From JAEUIG01 sp046349775 (lineage in GTDB: Bacteria; Planctomycetota; Planctomycetia; Planctomycetales; Planctomycetaceae), in assembly GCA_046349775.1 (NCBI GenBank), contig JAXMBS010000028.1:1-64000 (forward strand): DNA of 64,000 nucleotides, read 5' to 3'. Under the pieces are notes generated by a model that was given only the letters and a program-made list of their open reading frames with translations, was not told where the DNA came from and made no database searches. Of this stretch, positions 1 through 8,487 are shown piece after piece; position 1 is the first letter of the stretch; every line of letters starts with the position of its first letter. Both the position numbers and the translations under genes were made by a program.

Positions 1-948
1 GCCGGTCCCCCCGCCGCGGAGATCGCCGCTCTTGGCTGGCCCGTTCACGCACTGGATCTGTCGCGAATCGGCAAGCGCGCGGCTTTGAAGCAGCTCCGGC
101 AACTCCTGATCGAGCACGACGTCCGCGTCGTCCACACACACAACACTTACGCCCACTTCTACGGAGCGCTGGCCGCCGCACTGACACGCACGCCGATCCT
201 GATCAATACCCAACACGGCCGCGGCTGCGGCGCCGGCTGGAAGGCCCGCGCGCAATTCGTGATCGCCAACCGGGCCGCCAACGCAGTCGTGGGGGTTTCC
301 GCCGACGCCACACAGCTCTGTCAGCAACAGGACCGTCTGTCCAGCAAGAAGATGCGGACGATCTGGAACGGCATCGACACGTCACGGTTCGAGTACGCCG
401 GCCCGCGTCCCGCGCCGATCGCCGTCGCCGTCGGCCGTCTCTCCCCCGAAAAGGACTTCGCCACCCTCCTCCGCGCGGTCGCACTGGTTGTAACAGATGT
501 GCCGGATTTGCAGGTCCGGATCATCGGTGACGGCCGCGAACGCCGCCCGCTGGAGGAGTTATCGCGATCACTGGGCCTCGAAAACCGCGTGCAGTTCCTC
601 GGCGAACGCTCGGACGTGCACGCCCTGCTGCGTGACGTAGGTTTTTACGTCTCCTCCTCCAAGACCGAAGGCATTTCCCTCACGCTCCTCGAAGCGATGG
701 CGGTGGGACTGCCGGTGCTGGCGACACGTGTCGGCGGCAACGTGGAGGTCATCGAGGAAGGAGTCACCGGCCGCCTCGTCCCGTCCGAGAACCCGCGGGC
801 GCTGGCCGACGGCCTGATCGCGATGTGCCGCGACCAGGCCGACTGGGCCGCCATGGGACACATCGGCCGCGCGCGCATCGAACGCGACTTCGACGTCACG
901 CGCATGATCCGCGACTACGAACACCTGTATTCCGAATTCCTTGAGTAA
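1..948 (+). CDS. Glycosyltransferase family 4 (5' end outside window)
   Basis: The reading frame is open from base 1, so the gene begins upstream of the window. The product looks like a GT-B fold retaining glycosyltransferase that moves a sugar from a nucleotide donor during cell-surface polysaccharide assembly. The visible part has an N-terminal segment with VVHTHN, the family-typical GRLSPEKDF stretch that opens the donor-binding half, and the donor-site EGISLTLLEAMAVGLPVLAT stretch near the C-terminus. It stops with TAA just inside the leader of the next gene. It heads a run of polysaccharide genes on the same strand. The family is clear; the exact sugar and acceptor cannot be read from the sequence. 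Confidence 0.88.
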   Translation, partial: AGPPAAEIAALGWPVHALDLSRIGKRAALKQLRQLLIEHDVRVVHTHNTYAHFYGALAAALTRTPILINTQHGRGCGAGWKARAQFVIANRAANAVVGVSADATQLCQQQDRLSSKKMRTIWNGIDTSRFEYAGPRPAPIAVAVGRLSPEKDFATLLRAVALVVTDVPDLQVRIIGDGRERRPLEELSRSLGLENRVQFLGERSDVHALLRDVGFYVSSSKTEGISLTLLEAMAVGLPVLATRVGGNVEVIEEGVTGRLVPSENPRALADGLIAMCRDQADWAAMGHIGRARIERDFDVTRMIRDYEHLYSEFLE

Positions 949-997
949 GGCGAGCCGGCGGGCGTCAGCCCCCGGATTGCATGAACCCATCGCCTCC

Positions 998-2097
998 ATG
1001 AACTCGAATACACAACCCTTGCGCATCGCCCTGATCGGCTGCGGCCAGATCGCCGACGCCCATCTGCAGGAGATCGCCAAGACCGACTGCGCACGCGTGG
1101 TCGCCGTCTGCGACGTCCACCCGGACCTCGCACATCAGGCTGCCGCGCGCTTCGGCATCCCAGCGCAATACACCGATCATCAACGCATGCTCGACGAAGT
1201 CCGCCCGGACATCGTCCACATTACGACCCCCGCTCATACGCATCATCGACTCGCGGTCGAACTCCTCGAACACGGCTGCCATGTCTATGTCGAGAAACCG
1301 TTGGCCCTGAACGCCGACGAAGCGAACGAAATCATCACCGCCGCCCGCGCCGCCAACAGAATGGTCTGCGTCGGACACGACCAGCTCTTCGACCCCGCCT
1401 GGCTCGAATGCCGCCAGCGAATCACCGCTGGCGAAATCGGTGCAGTCCGTCACATCGAGTCCATCCTCGGCTACCCCCTGTCCGGCCAGTTCGGCGCCCT
1501 CGTCGCCGCTGACGAATCGCATTGGGTCCGCCGCCTCCCAGGCGGGCTATTCCACAACACGATCTCACACCCTCTCTATCGCATCACCGATCTGCTGCCC
1601 GACGAACAGCCGCGCATCGACGCCCGCTGGTTCGCCCGCGGCGACGCAACGTTCCCGACCGAACTGCGCGTCCACCTGCAGGGACGTGACGTCACCGGCT
1701 CACTTCTGTTCGACACCGGCATCGAGCCGCAGCCGCATCACTCGCGTCTATGGGTCGCGCGGCTGTCTGACCGCCGACTTCGACGCCCAGTCCGTCGTCC
1801 TGCACCGCAACGCGCCTGCCGAACGCGCTGGTCGCCTCGAAACACCACGGCGCGACTGGCGACAGTCAGCCCGCAGCCTCCGCCGGAACATCTGGCGATT
1901 CGTCCGCAGCGACCTGCACTACTTCGCCGGCATGCCGGACTGATCGAGGCCTTCTGCCACGCGATCCGCACCGGTGGACCGCCGCCGATCCCCTACCCGA
2001 AATGCAGCGCGTCACCCGCCTCATGGACGAGATCTTCGACCAATGCGTTGGAGTCCCCGTTGGAGTTCCGCCTTCAGGCGGCCAGCGCGACCCGTAG
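998..2097 (+). CDS. Gfo/Idh/MocA-family oxidoreductase, frame-disrupted
   Basis: An N-terminal Rossmann fold (IALIGCGQIADAH) binds NAD(P), and the EKPLALN motif carries the catalytic-site lysine typical of this family, which oxidises or reduces sugar nucleotides or inositol-like substrates. I place the start at ATG 998 because homology begins right after it. The frame breaks near 1740, near 1943 and near 2000. Joining the three frames restores the expected order LRVYGSRG-like strand, GMPD-LIEAF helix and PYPE-MQRVTRLMDEIF terminus, ending at TAG 2095-2097. Each break can be explained by one or two lost bases in short C or G runs. It probably supplies a modified sugar for the surrounding glycosyltransferases. 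Confidence 0.8.
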
Positions 2098-2122
2098 CCG
2101 AAAACAACGATGTCGTTACTAG

Positions 2123-2174
2123 CCGCGACCGTCAGGGAGCGAATCCGTCTCATGCGGCTCCCTGACGCTTGCGG
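2123..2174. repeat. Intergenic inverted repeat, CAGGGAGC stem
   Basis: GTCAGGGAGC at 2131-2140 pairs perfectly with GCTCCCTGAC at 2157-2166 across a 16-base loop, and the pairing extends imperfectly to 2123 and 2174. It fills most of the gap between the oxidoreductase and the epimerase. No T-run follows, so it is not an obvious intrinsic terminator; a dispersed repeat or an RNA-stability hairpin is more likely. Confidence 0.6.
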
Positions 2175-2218
2175 CTGGCCCAAACAATTTGCGCGGCAAA
2201 CAGATTCAACACAACCCC

Positions 2219-3216
2219 ATGCACGCGGTCGTGACCGGCGCCCACCGGCTTCCTCGGACGGCGACTCGTCAAGTCGCTCTGCGACGACGGCTACGCCGGT
2301 GCGCATCCTCGTGCGGCCCCTCCAGCGACGTGTCGCAGCGCCGCGACGAACTCGGGCCGCACTGGTCCCGCATCGACGTCCGCCGCCTCGATCTTCACGA
2401 TCGCGACGCCTGTCGCCGCCAACTCGAATCTGGCGACGTCGTGTTCCACCTCGCCGCCGGACTCACCGGCAGCCCGTCAACACTGTTCTTGAACACCGTC
2501 ATTCCGACGCGCGCTTTGCTGAGTGCCGCGACCGACGCCGAAATTCGTCGTTTTGTCCTCGTCAGCTCCCTCGGCGTCTACGGCACCACTCGCCTCCGCC
2601 GCGGCGAAACGCTCACCGAAGACACCCCGCTGGAGTCCGGCCTCACCTCCGCGATCCCTACACCTTCAGGCAAGGTCGTCCAGGCACGTCTGCACACGGA
2701 GCGCGCGAGCAGCCGCACTGCCGCTGGTCATCGTCCGCCCCGGCGTCATCTTCGGTCCGGCCACGGCGTCCTCCAGCATGTCGGCCAGCAACTCGGCAAA
2801 CTGCTCATCCGCATGGGGGGCCGCCAGACGGTCCCCTACACCTACGTCGACAACTGCGCGCCGCGATCCGCAGGCCGGCTTCGCCGAAGGCATCGACGGC
2901 GAAGCCTTCAACATCCTCGACGACAACCTCCCGACCGCTTCCCGCTCGTCCTCGTCTCGCGCGCCGGCAGAAGCCACGCTCCCTCTGGATCCCCCGGCGC
3001 TGCATCGGCCCGCTGTCAGGTCTCTACGAATGGTACCACCGCTACTCGCGCGGCCAGCTCCCCGGCGTCATCACCCGCTACCGCAGCAACGCCCTCTGGA
3101 AGCCCTTGCGATACACCAACGCCAAAGCCAAGCAAAAACTCAACTGGCAACCCCCTGTCCCCTTCGACGAAGCCTTCGACCGCTCACTCACCCAACACCC
3201 AGACAGGTACCCGTAG
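2219..3216 (+). CDS. NAD-dependent epimerase/dehydratase (extended SDR), frame-disrupted
   Basis: The start ATG at 2219 gives MHAVVTGA, which joins after a frame break near 2240 to TGFLGRRLVKSL, the Gly-rich NAD-binding turn of extended short-chain dehydrogenases. Further pieces in other frames follow in the correct order: DVVFHLAAGLTGSP, FVLVSSLGVYG, a Tyr-containing DPYTF segment followed by KVVQ (the YxxxK active site region), LVIVRPGVIFGP, VPYTYVDN and a C-terminus ending RSLTQHPDRYP. At least five shifts are needed within about 330 codons. The enzyme most likely epimerises, dehydrates or reduces a nucleotide sugar for the polysaccharide pathway. The family is secure but the substrate is not. 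Confidence 0.78.
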
Positions 3217-3276
3217 GCTGGGTCTAGACCCAGCTTTATTGGTCCCCCATTCACAAACAAAGCGTTCATAACTTCG

Positions 3277-4710
3277 GTGCACCTCCTCTTCCTCAGCCAG
3301 ACCTTCCCTGACGCTGACCATCCCGCCCAGGGATCGTACAACGTCGCGGCTCTGCCGTGCGCTGGCTGCGGAACATTCCGTCACCGCCATTGCACCGCGT
3401 AGCTGGCCAAACGTGCTCCGCAGCGCGCTCTCCGGCCGCAGGTTCACGCCATCACCGGCCGCAGCCGCAGCCGGCATCGACAGCCGCTACCCGACGTTCC
3501 GCTACACCCCTGGTTTCCGTCACGCACAGCACGGCAACTCGCTCTGGCGTTCGGTCGAACGCACCGTCCGCAGCATTCACGCCCAGCGTCCCGTCGACGC
3601 TGTCCTCAGTTACTGGGCCCATCCGGACGCGCCGCCGGCCTGCGGGCCGCAGCGCTCGCCGGTGTCCCGCACGCCGTTATCGTCGGTGGCTCCGACGTCC
3701 TGCTGCTGCCGCACCAACCCGATCGCCGCGAAGCCGTCCTCCACGTCCTGCGAAACAGCGACGCCGTCATCGCCGTCAGCGAAGGCCTGCGCCAGGCCGT
3801 CATCGCGCTCGGCATCGAACCGGACCGCGTCCGCACGATCTATCAGGGCATCGACGCCGACCGCTACCACCCCGGCAATCGCCTGTCCGCCCGTCGGCGG
3901 CTCGGCCTGCCGGAAAACCGCGCGCTGCTCCTCTGGGTCGGCCGCATGGTTGAAGTAAAGCGTCTCGACATCCTGATCGCCGCCTGCGCCGAGCTGCAGT
4001 CGTCCGGCGTCGACTTCGACCTGTACCTCGCCGGCGAAGGCCCCGATCGCTCCGCCACCGAACGCCTCGTGCGCGAATCCAACTTGACGAGCCGCATCCA
4101 CTTCATCGGCTCCGTCCGTCACGATGAACTGCCGGAGTGGTATCGCGCCGCCGATGTGACGGTCCTTTCGAGTCGTTCTGAAGGACTCCCCAACGTCCTC
4201 CGCGAATCACTCGCCTGCGGCACTCCCTTCGCTTCGACCGACGTCGGCAGCATCCGCGAAATCGCCGACCCCATTTGGTCGCGACTCGCCCCGCCGGGCG
4301 ACGCACCGCAACTCGCACGCGCGATCCGCGATGTCCTCACGCCGTCGCACCGCGCCGCGGCCGCCCGCTATCGCGCACGCACCTGGAACACGTGCGCCAG
4401 CGACGTCACAAGGCTCTTCAGCGAACTGAAGTCGACGCACGGGGAGGGCGCCATTCGGGAGGGCGAGGCTCCCGCCGAGCCGCGCGGCAAGACAATCGTC
4501 CTGCCTGCAACCGCATCATCGGAACACCACGCACAATCGGGGGGTCGAGGCTCCTGCCGAGCCGGGGCGCCAGGACGGTCCTCGATACATCGCGGCTCCG
4601 CAGGAGCGTCGCCCTCCCAGCACGCAAACACAGCCAACGAACCGTCGGGCCATCAGCAGCAACTCGTCACCACCGGAGCGGGCGAAAAAGGAGAGCTTCA
4701 TGGAGACTGA
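3277..4710 (+). CDS. Glycosyltransferase family 4, frame-disrupted, repeat-derived tail
   Basis: GTG 3277 starts a product opening VHLLFLSQTFP, a typical GT4 first strand. The frame shifts near 3337 and returns near 3625. After that the donor half is intact: LLWVGRMVEVKRLD, YLAGEGPDR, and the SRSEGLPNVLRESLACGTPF region with the family E-x7-E spacing. Real homology ends around 4435. The frame then runs on through three copies of the GGGAGGGCGAGGCTCC repeat to a TGA at 4708-4710, overlapping the next gene by 11 bases. The roughly 90-residue tail is therefore probably not an ancestral part of the protein. It is likely to build or extend the exopolysaccharide repeat unit. Confidence 0.8.
4454..4484 (+). 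repeat. Dispersed GGGAGGGCGAGGCTCC repeat, copy 1
   Basis: The core GGGAGGGCGAGGCTCC is followed by CGCCGAGCCGCG. When read in frame it encodes an EGEAPAEPR-like peptide. This copy lies inside the 3' extension of the preceding glycosyltransferase and is followed at 4508 by AACCGCATCATCGGAA, which also follows the 9.6-kb copy. Confidence 0.8.
4536..4567 (+). repeat. Dispersed GGGAGGGCGAGGCTCC repeat, copy 2 (diverged)
   Basis: This copy carries GTCGAGGCTCCTGCCGAGCC, a diverged version of the repeat in the same orientation as copy 1, about 80 bases downstream. In the open frame it contributes GRGSCRAG-like residues. Confidence 0.65.
4593..4620 (-). repeat. Dispersed GGGAGGGCGAGGCTCC repeat, copy 3 (inverted)
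   Basis: On the minus strand this reads GGGAGGGCGACGCTCCTGCG, so it faces copies 1 and 2. The three copies together make the 3' end of the glycosyltransferase locus roughly palindromic. Confidence 0.7.
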
Positions 4711-6109
4711 TGCCAGGAAACGTGTCCTGTTCGTGTCGTATCTGTTCCCGCCCACCGGCGGCGTCGGAGTGCAGCGCGTCACGAAGTTCGTCAAGTATCT
4801 CGGCGACTTCGGCTGGACACCCAGTGTCCTGACGGCCGTCAATCCGTCCGTACCCTTGCGCGACGAAAGCCTCTGCCGCGACGTGCCGGAGAGCACCATC
4901 GTCTGCGTCGCCCGCACGCGCGAGCCCGACTACCGCTGGAAGCAGTCCATCGGCGGCGGCGGCGCACCTGCCAAGGGCGGACTCCGCAAGCTGACCTCCG
5001 GCCTCCGCTCTGCCGCCCGCGCGGCCGCCAACTCGCTGCTGCAACCCGACCCGCAGATCCTCTGGCGACCGGACGCCGTCCGCGTCGGCCTCGAACTCCT
5101 CAAGGAGATTCCGCACCAGGTCATCGTCGCCACCGGTCCGCCGTTCTCGACGTTCCTTGTCGGCGCCGCCCTCAGTCGCAAAACACGACTGCCGTTGGTC
5201 CTCGACTACCGCGACGAATGGGGCATCAGCAACCGCTACTGGGAGAACAAGCGTCAGGGCTGGTGTTCCCGCCAGATCCAGGCGCGAATGCAGCGCTCGG
5301 TGATGCGCGCCGCTGATCTGATCGTCGCCACCACTCCTTCCAGCGCCGGCGCGCTAGCCGAGCTCGCCGACGAGGCCGGCAGCCTCGCGAAGACCTCCTG
5401 GATCTACAACGGCTTCGACCCGGAAGATTTCCAGCCCGGTGCCCTGCCGTCTGAACTCGTTGCCGAACCCGCACAGCGCGCCGAGCGGTTCCGCCTCACC
5501 TGCGTCGGCACTCTGTGGAACCTCAACCCGATCGGTCCGGTCGTTCGCGCGATCCGGCGACTCATCCAGCAGGATCCGCGGCTCGCGTCCATCCTCGAGC
5601 TGGTCCTCGTCGGCCGTCGCACTCCCGAGCAGGAGGCCGAGCTCGACCTGCTCAACGGCAGTCCGGTCACCGTTCGCCGTCTACCGTTCGTCGCTCACGA
5701 CGCGGCCACCGCCGCAATGCTCGATGCCGACGCGCTGCTCCTGCTGAACGCGGAACTCCCGCACGCGGAGCGGATCATTAATGCCAAGACTTTCGAGTAC
5801 ATCGCCGCGCACCGGCCAACGCTCGTCGTCGCTCCGCGCGGCGACCTCTGGGACCTGCTCGCAGACATCCCGGAAACCGTGATGCGTCGCCCGTCCGACA
5901 CCGTCGGCATCACCGAAGCGCTGACCGGCCTGCTGGAGCGTTTCATCCGCGGTGGCCGTCTGCCGTCCACCGAATGCGACACGTCGATGTTCGAGCGCAG
6001 CGGGCAGGCGGGCGAACTCGCCGTGCTGCTCGACGAACTCGACATCGACGAGGCGCCATCGATGCAGGACGCCCTCGAATCCCGTCTCACCCATTCCGTC
6101 ACGCATTGA
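4700..6109 (+). CDS. Glycosyltransferase (GT4-like)
   Basis: The 469-residue product starts at ATG 4700 behind a good ribosome binding site (AAGGAG about nine bases upstream). It opens with VLFVSYLFPPTGGVGVQR, a glycine-rich acceptor-side loop common in WcaI-like GT4 enzymes, followed by an ATGPPFSTFLVGA segment, a LDYRDEW strand and IYNGFDPEDFQPG, which marks the junction to the donor half. The C-terminal half contains LTCVGTLW and a NAKTFEYIAAHRPTLVV segment that corresponds to the donor-binding helix. It should transfer a sugar to a lipid-linked or growing polysaccharide at the cytoplasmic side of the membrane. Only five bases separate it from the deacetylase gene, suggesting co-transcription. 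Confidence 0.85.
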   Translation: METDARKRVLFVSYLFPPTGGVGVQRVTKFVKYLGDFGWTPSVLTAVNPSVPLRDESLCRDVPESTIVCVARTREPDYRWKQSIGGGGAPAKGGLRKLTSGLRSAARAAANSLLQPDPQILWRPDAVRVGLELLKEIPHQVIVATGPPFSTFLVGAALSRKTRLPLVLDYRDEWGISNRYWENKRQGWCSRQIQARMQRSVMRAADLIVATTPSSAGALAELADEAGSLAKTSWIYNGFDPEDFQPGALPSELVAEPAQRAERFRLTCVGTLWNLNPIGPVVRAIRRLIQQDPRLASILELVLVGRRTPEQEAELDLLNGSPVTVRRLPFVAHDAATAAMLDADALLLLNAELPHAERIINAKTFEYIAAHRPTLVVAPRGDLWDLLADIPETVMRRPSDTVGITEALTGLLERFIRGGRLPSTECDTSMFERSGQAGELAVLLDELDIDEAPSMQDALESRLTHSVTH

Positions 6110-6114
6110 CGTCC

Positions 6115-6999
6115 ATGTCCGGCGCGTTCGTCAGCCTGATGTATCACAACGTCGTCAGCGACGACCCCGCTGCCGCGCGCGCCGAAGGTTCCGGGTTGAG
6201 CCGGTCGATCACCAGCTACTGGGTGAGCGCCTCGGACTTCTCCCGCCATCTGGAGACGATTTCGTCGACAACCGACATCCTGACGTCCGCAGATCTGCAG
6301 CGGTTCTATACCCACGATCCCGAACTCGCCGAGCGAACACGCCAACATCCGCTCGTCCAGCTCACCTTCGACGACGGCTGGCGCGGCACCGTTGACATCG
6401 CCGGCCCGCTGCTCGCCAAGCGCGGCCTCCAGGCCCTGTTATTCGTCACAACGGGACTCATCGGCGCGCCCCGGTTCCTGGCCGCCGCCGAACTCTCGTC
6501 TCTGCCGCGCGAGACGTTTCACGTCGGCTCCCACACGGTGTCGCATCCCTTCCTGAACGAGCTCGACGATGAGCAAGTCGCCGACGAACTCCGCCGGTCG
6601 AAGGACGATCTGGAGGACATCGTCGGCTACGAAGTCGACTCCGTTTCAATTCCCAACGGTGCCAGCGACGCGCGCGTCATCCGCATCGCTGCCGACTGCG
6701 GCTACCGCTTCATCCACACCTCCGACGTCCATCGCAACACCCGCGGCTGCGGTCCGCTCGCCATCGGCCGCATCGCCATTCGCGACACGACGACGAACGC
6801 AGCGATCGCCCGATACGCCTGCGGCGATCTGCGCAATGGCCAGTGGCGCAGCCGCCTGCTCGCGCTCCCGAAGCACATCCTCGGTCCAGCCCGCTACCGC
6901 CGCCTGCGCGAATCACTGCTCGGACAGCGACACGACGAAAACGAGATGTGCGACCTGTTCCATGCCAGTCATGCACGCGAATCCACGGTGCTCGCATGA
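6115..6999 (+). CDS. Polysaccharide deacetylase (NodB homology, CE4)
   Basis: The 294-residue product has the CE4 signature. TFDDGW at residues 84-89 supplies the catalytic base and metal aspartates, and SHTVSHPFL around 139-147 supplies two metal histidines (H140, H144). Later segments include VDSVSIPNGASD and IAADCGYRFIHTSD, matching the second half of the barrel. Such enzymes remove N- or O-acetyl groups from polysaccharides. No signal peptide is apparent, so it may act on cytoplasmic lipid-linked intermediates or be exported otherwise. I chose ATG 6115 because the MYHNVVS strand follows it directly; an open frame extends upstream inside the previous gene. The stop overlaps the next small frame by four bases (ATGA). 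Confidence 0.9.
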   Translation: MSGAFVSLMYHNVVSDDPAAARAEGSGLSRSITSYWVSASDFSRHLETISSTTDILTSADLQRFYTHDPELAERTRQHPLVQLTFDDGWRGTVDIAGPLLAKRGLQALLFVTTGLIGAPRFLAAAELSSLPRETFHVGSHTVSHPFLNELDDEQVADELRRSKDDLEDIVGYEVDSVSIPNGASDARVIRIAADCGYRFIHTSDVHRNTRGCGPLAIGRIAIRDTTTNAAIARYACGDLRNGQWRSRLLALPKHILGPARYRRLRESLLGQRHDENEMCDLFHASHARESTVLA

Positions 7000-7079
7000 A
7001 CGTCTGGCTCTGGATCATCTTTGGCGCATCAGCCATCTTCGCCGCCATCTCAATGGCGATCTGGATCGTCCTGCGCTAA
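6996..7079 (+). CDS. Possible 27-residue membrane peptide
   Basis: ATG 6996 overlaps the stop of the deacetylase gene as ATGA, the usual sign of translational coupling. It encodes MNVWLWIIFGASAIFAAISM and seven more residues, almost entirely one hydrophobic helix, ending with TAA at 7077-7079. The next large coding region begins immediately after this stop in the same frame. The peptide could be a genuine small membrane protein, or the N-terminal anchor of the downstream protein cut off by a stop. I favour neither strongly. Confidence 0.45.
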   Translation: MNVWLWIIFGASAIFAAISMAIWIVLR

Positions 7080-8171
7080 CTGAAACCTCCAATACTGGAT
7101 CGGCCCCTACATCCATTCGGCTCCGTCACGTCGGACGCTCGCAGAAACGCCCCCTGCGAAGTCCTCATCGCCGTCTGCGACCACTACGAACCCGAATGCT
7201 ACGGCGCATCGCGTTCCCGGCGCCGACGCGTTGCCCGCTGGGTCCGTGAGTACCCAGAACTCTTCGACCGCTTCCAAGACGTCGACGGCGCCGCCGCAGC
7301 ACTCGTTCTTCTTCCGCAGGACGAATACCGCCCCGAATACCTCGACGAGCTCGCCGAACTCTGCCGCCGCGGCTACGGGGACGTCGACATCCATCTCCAT
7401 CACGACGCCGACACCGCCGACTCCCTCCGCGAAAAGCTCGCAGACTTTCGCGACACGCTCCACGACCGACACGGCCTGCTCCGCATCGATCCACGCACTG
7501 GTCGCGTCGCCTATGGATTCATCCATGGCAACTGGGCCCTCTGCAACTCACGTCCCGACGGCCGCTGGTGCGGCGTCGATCAGGAGTTGACAGTCCTCCG
7601 CGAAACCGGCTGCTACGCCGACTTCACGCTCCCCTCAGCGCCCAGCGCCACCCAGACCCGCACCATCAACTCGATCTACTACGCCCAGGACATTCCCGGC
7701 CGCTGCAAATCGCACGACACCGGCATCCGCGCTCGCGTCGGCGCGGCACCGCCCCGCGATAGCCTGCTCATGATCCAGGGCCCGCTGCTCTTCGACTGGC
7801 ACAAACGCAAGCTCGGCCTGCTTCCCGGCATCGAAAACGCCGACATCCACGCCGGTCGCCCTGCCACCTGGCAGCGCCTGCAGCTCTGGCTCCAGGCCCG
7901 CGTCCACGTCGCCGGCCGCCCCGACGTCGTCTTCGTCAAACTCCACACCCACGGCTGCAAAGACGGCAATATCGATACCTGGCTCGGCGACGACATGGTC
8001 CGCTTCCACCAACAGCTCGCCGACGCCACGAAACGCCGCCCCGGATTCCGATACCGCTACGTAACCGCCTGGGAAATGGCGCTCCGCGTCCGCGAACTCG
8101 AAGCCGTCGCCCACCCCCGCTTCACACCAGACGCCAATTCCGCCCTTCTCCCCGCGATGGCCGCCCATTAG
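7080..8171 (+). CDS. Conserved protein of unknown function in polysaccharide cluster
   Basis: The frame is open from the TAA at 7079 to TAG 8171 and codes for about 360 residues with strong coding character. It contains EVLIAVCDHYEPE, DVDIHLHHDADTADSL, GFIHGNWALCNSRPDGRWCG, YADFTLPSAPS, and KLHTHGCKDGNIDTW. The conserved His and Asp residues resemble metal-binding barrels of the deacetylase type, but the CE4 motifs are absent and I do not recognise a named family. There is no ATG, GTG or TTG near the beginning of the homology-like region; the candidates are CTG at 7080 or 7095, or readthrough or fusion with the preceding 27-residue frame. The location implies a role in polysaccharide modification. 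Confidence 0.7.
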   Translation: MKPPILDRPLHPFGSVTSDARRNAPCEVLIAVCDHYEPECYGASRSRRRRVARWVREYPELFDRFQDVDGAAAALVLLPQDEYRPEYLDELAELCRRGYGDVDIHLHHDADTADSLREKLADFRDTLHDRHGLLRIDPRTGRVAYGFIHGNWALCNSRPDGRWCGVDQELTVLRETGCYADFTLPSAPSATQTRTINSIYYAQDIPGRCKSHDTGIRARVGAAPPRDSLLMIQGPLLFDWHKRKLGLLPGIENADIHAGRPATWQRLQLWLQARVHVAGRPDVVFVKLHTHGCKDGNIDTWLGDDMVRFHQQLADATKRRPGFRYRYVTAWEMALRVRELEAVAHPRFTPDANSALLPAMAAH

Positions 8172-8487
8172 CTGAAGTCATTACGTCACACCGGCCAGGA
8201 GTGATAACAGACTGAGCAGCCCCGAAGGGGCGAAAGGTTGTAGCCACGGGTGGAGCGTAGTGAGCCGCTAGGCGAGCGGAGCGGAACCCGTGGTATCCGG
8301 CACGGAGGAATGTCCCCCTCTCCCCCGCGAAAAGCATTGAATTGAGGACCGACCTGACTCGGGGGAGAGGGCCGGGGTGAGGGGTGCAGCAAAGCCGACA
8401 TCCCTACTCAGCATCCGCAGACAACGACGTCCGCACCACAACAATCAAACACCGAACGACCAAGCGACCAAACACCCTTCCCAGTCG
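8172..8487. repeat. Intergenic region with two nested inverted repeats
   Basis: This 316-base gap has no convincing gene. CCACGGGT at 8244-8251 pairs with ACCCGTGG at 8286-8293, next to a small CCCCGAAGGGG hairpin at 8220-8230. CCCTCTCCCCCG at 8316-8327 pairs perfectly with CGGGGGAGAGGG at 8360-8371. Both are compatible with dispersed repeats rather than terminators, since no T-tract follows. Short open frames here look like by-products of these repeats. Confidence 0.65.
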
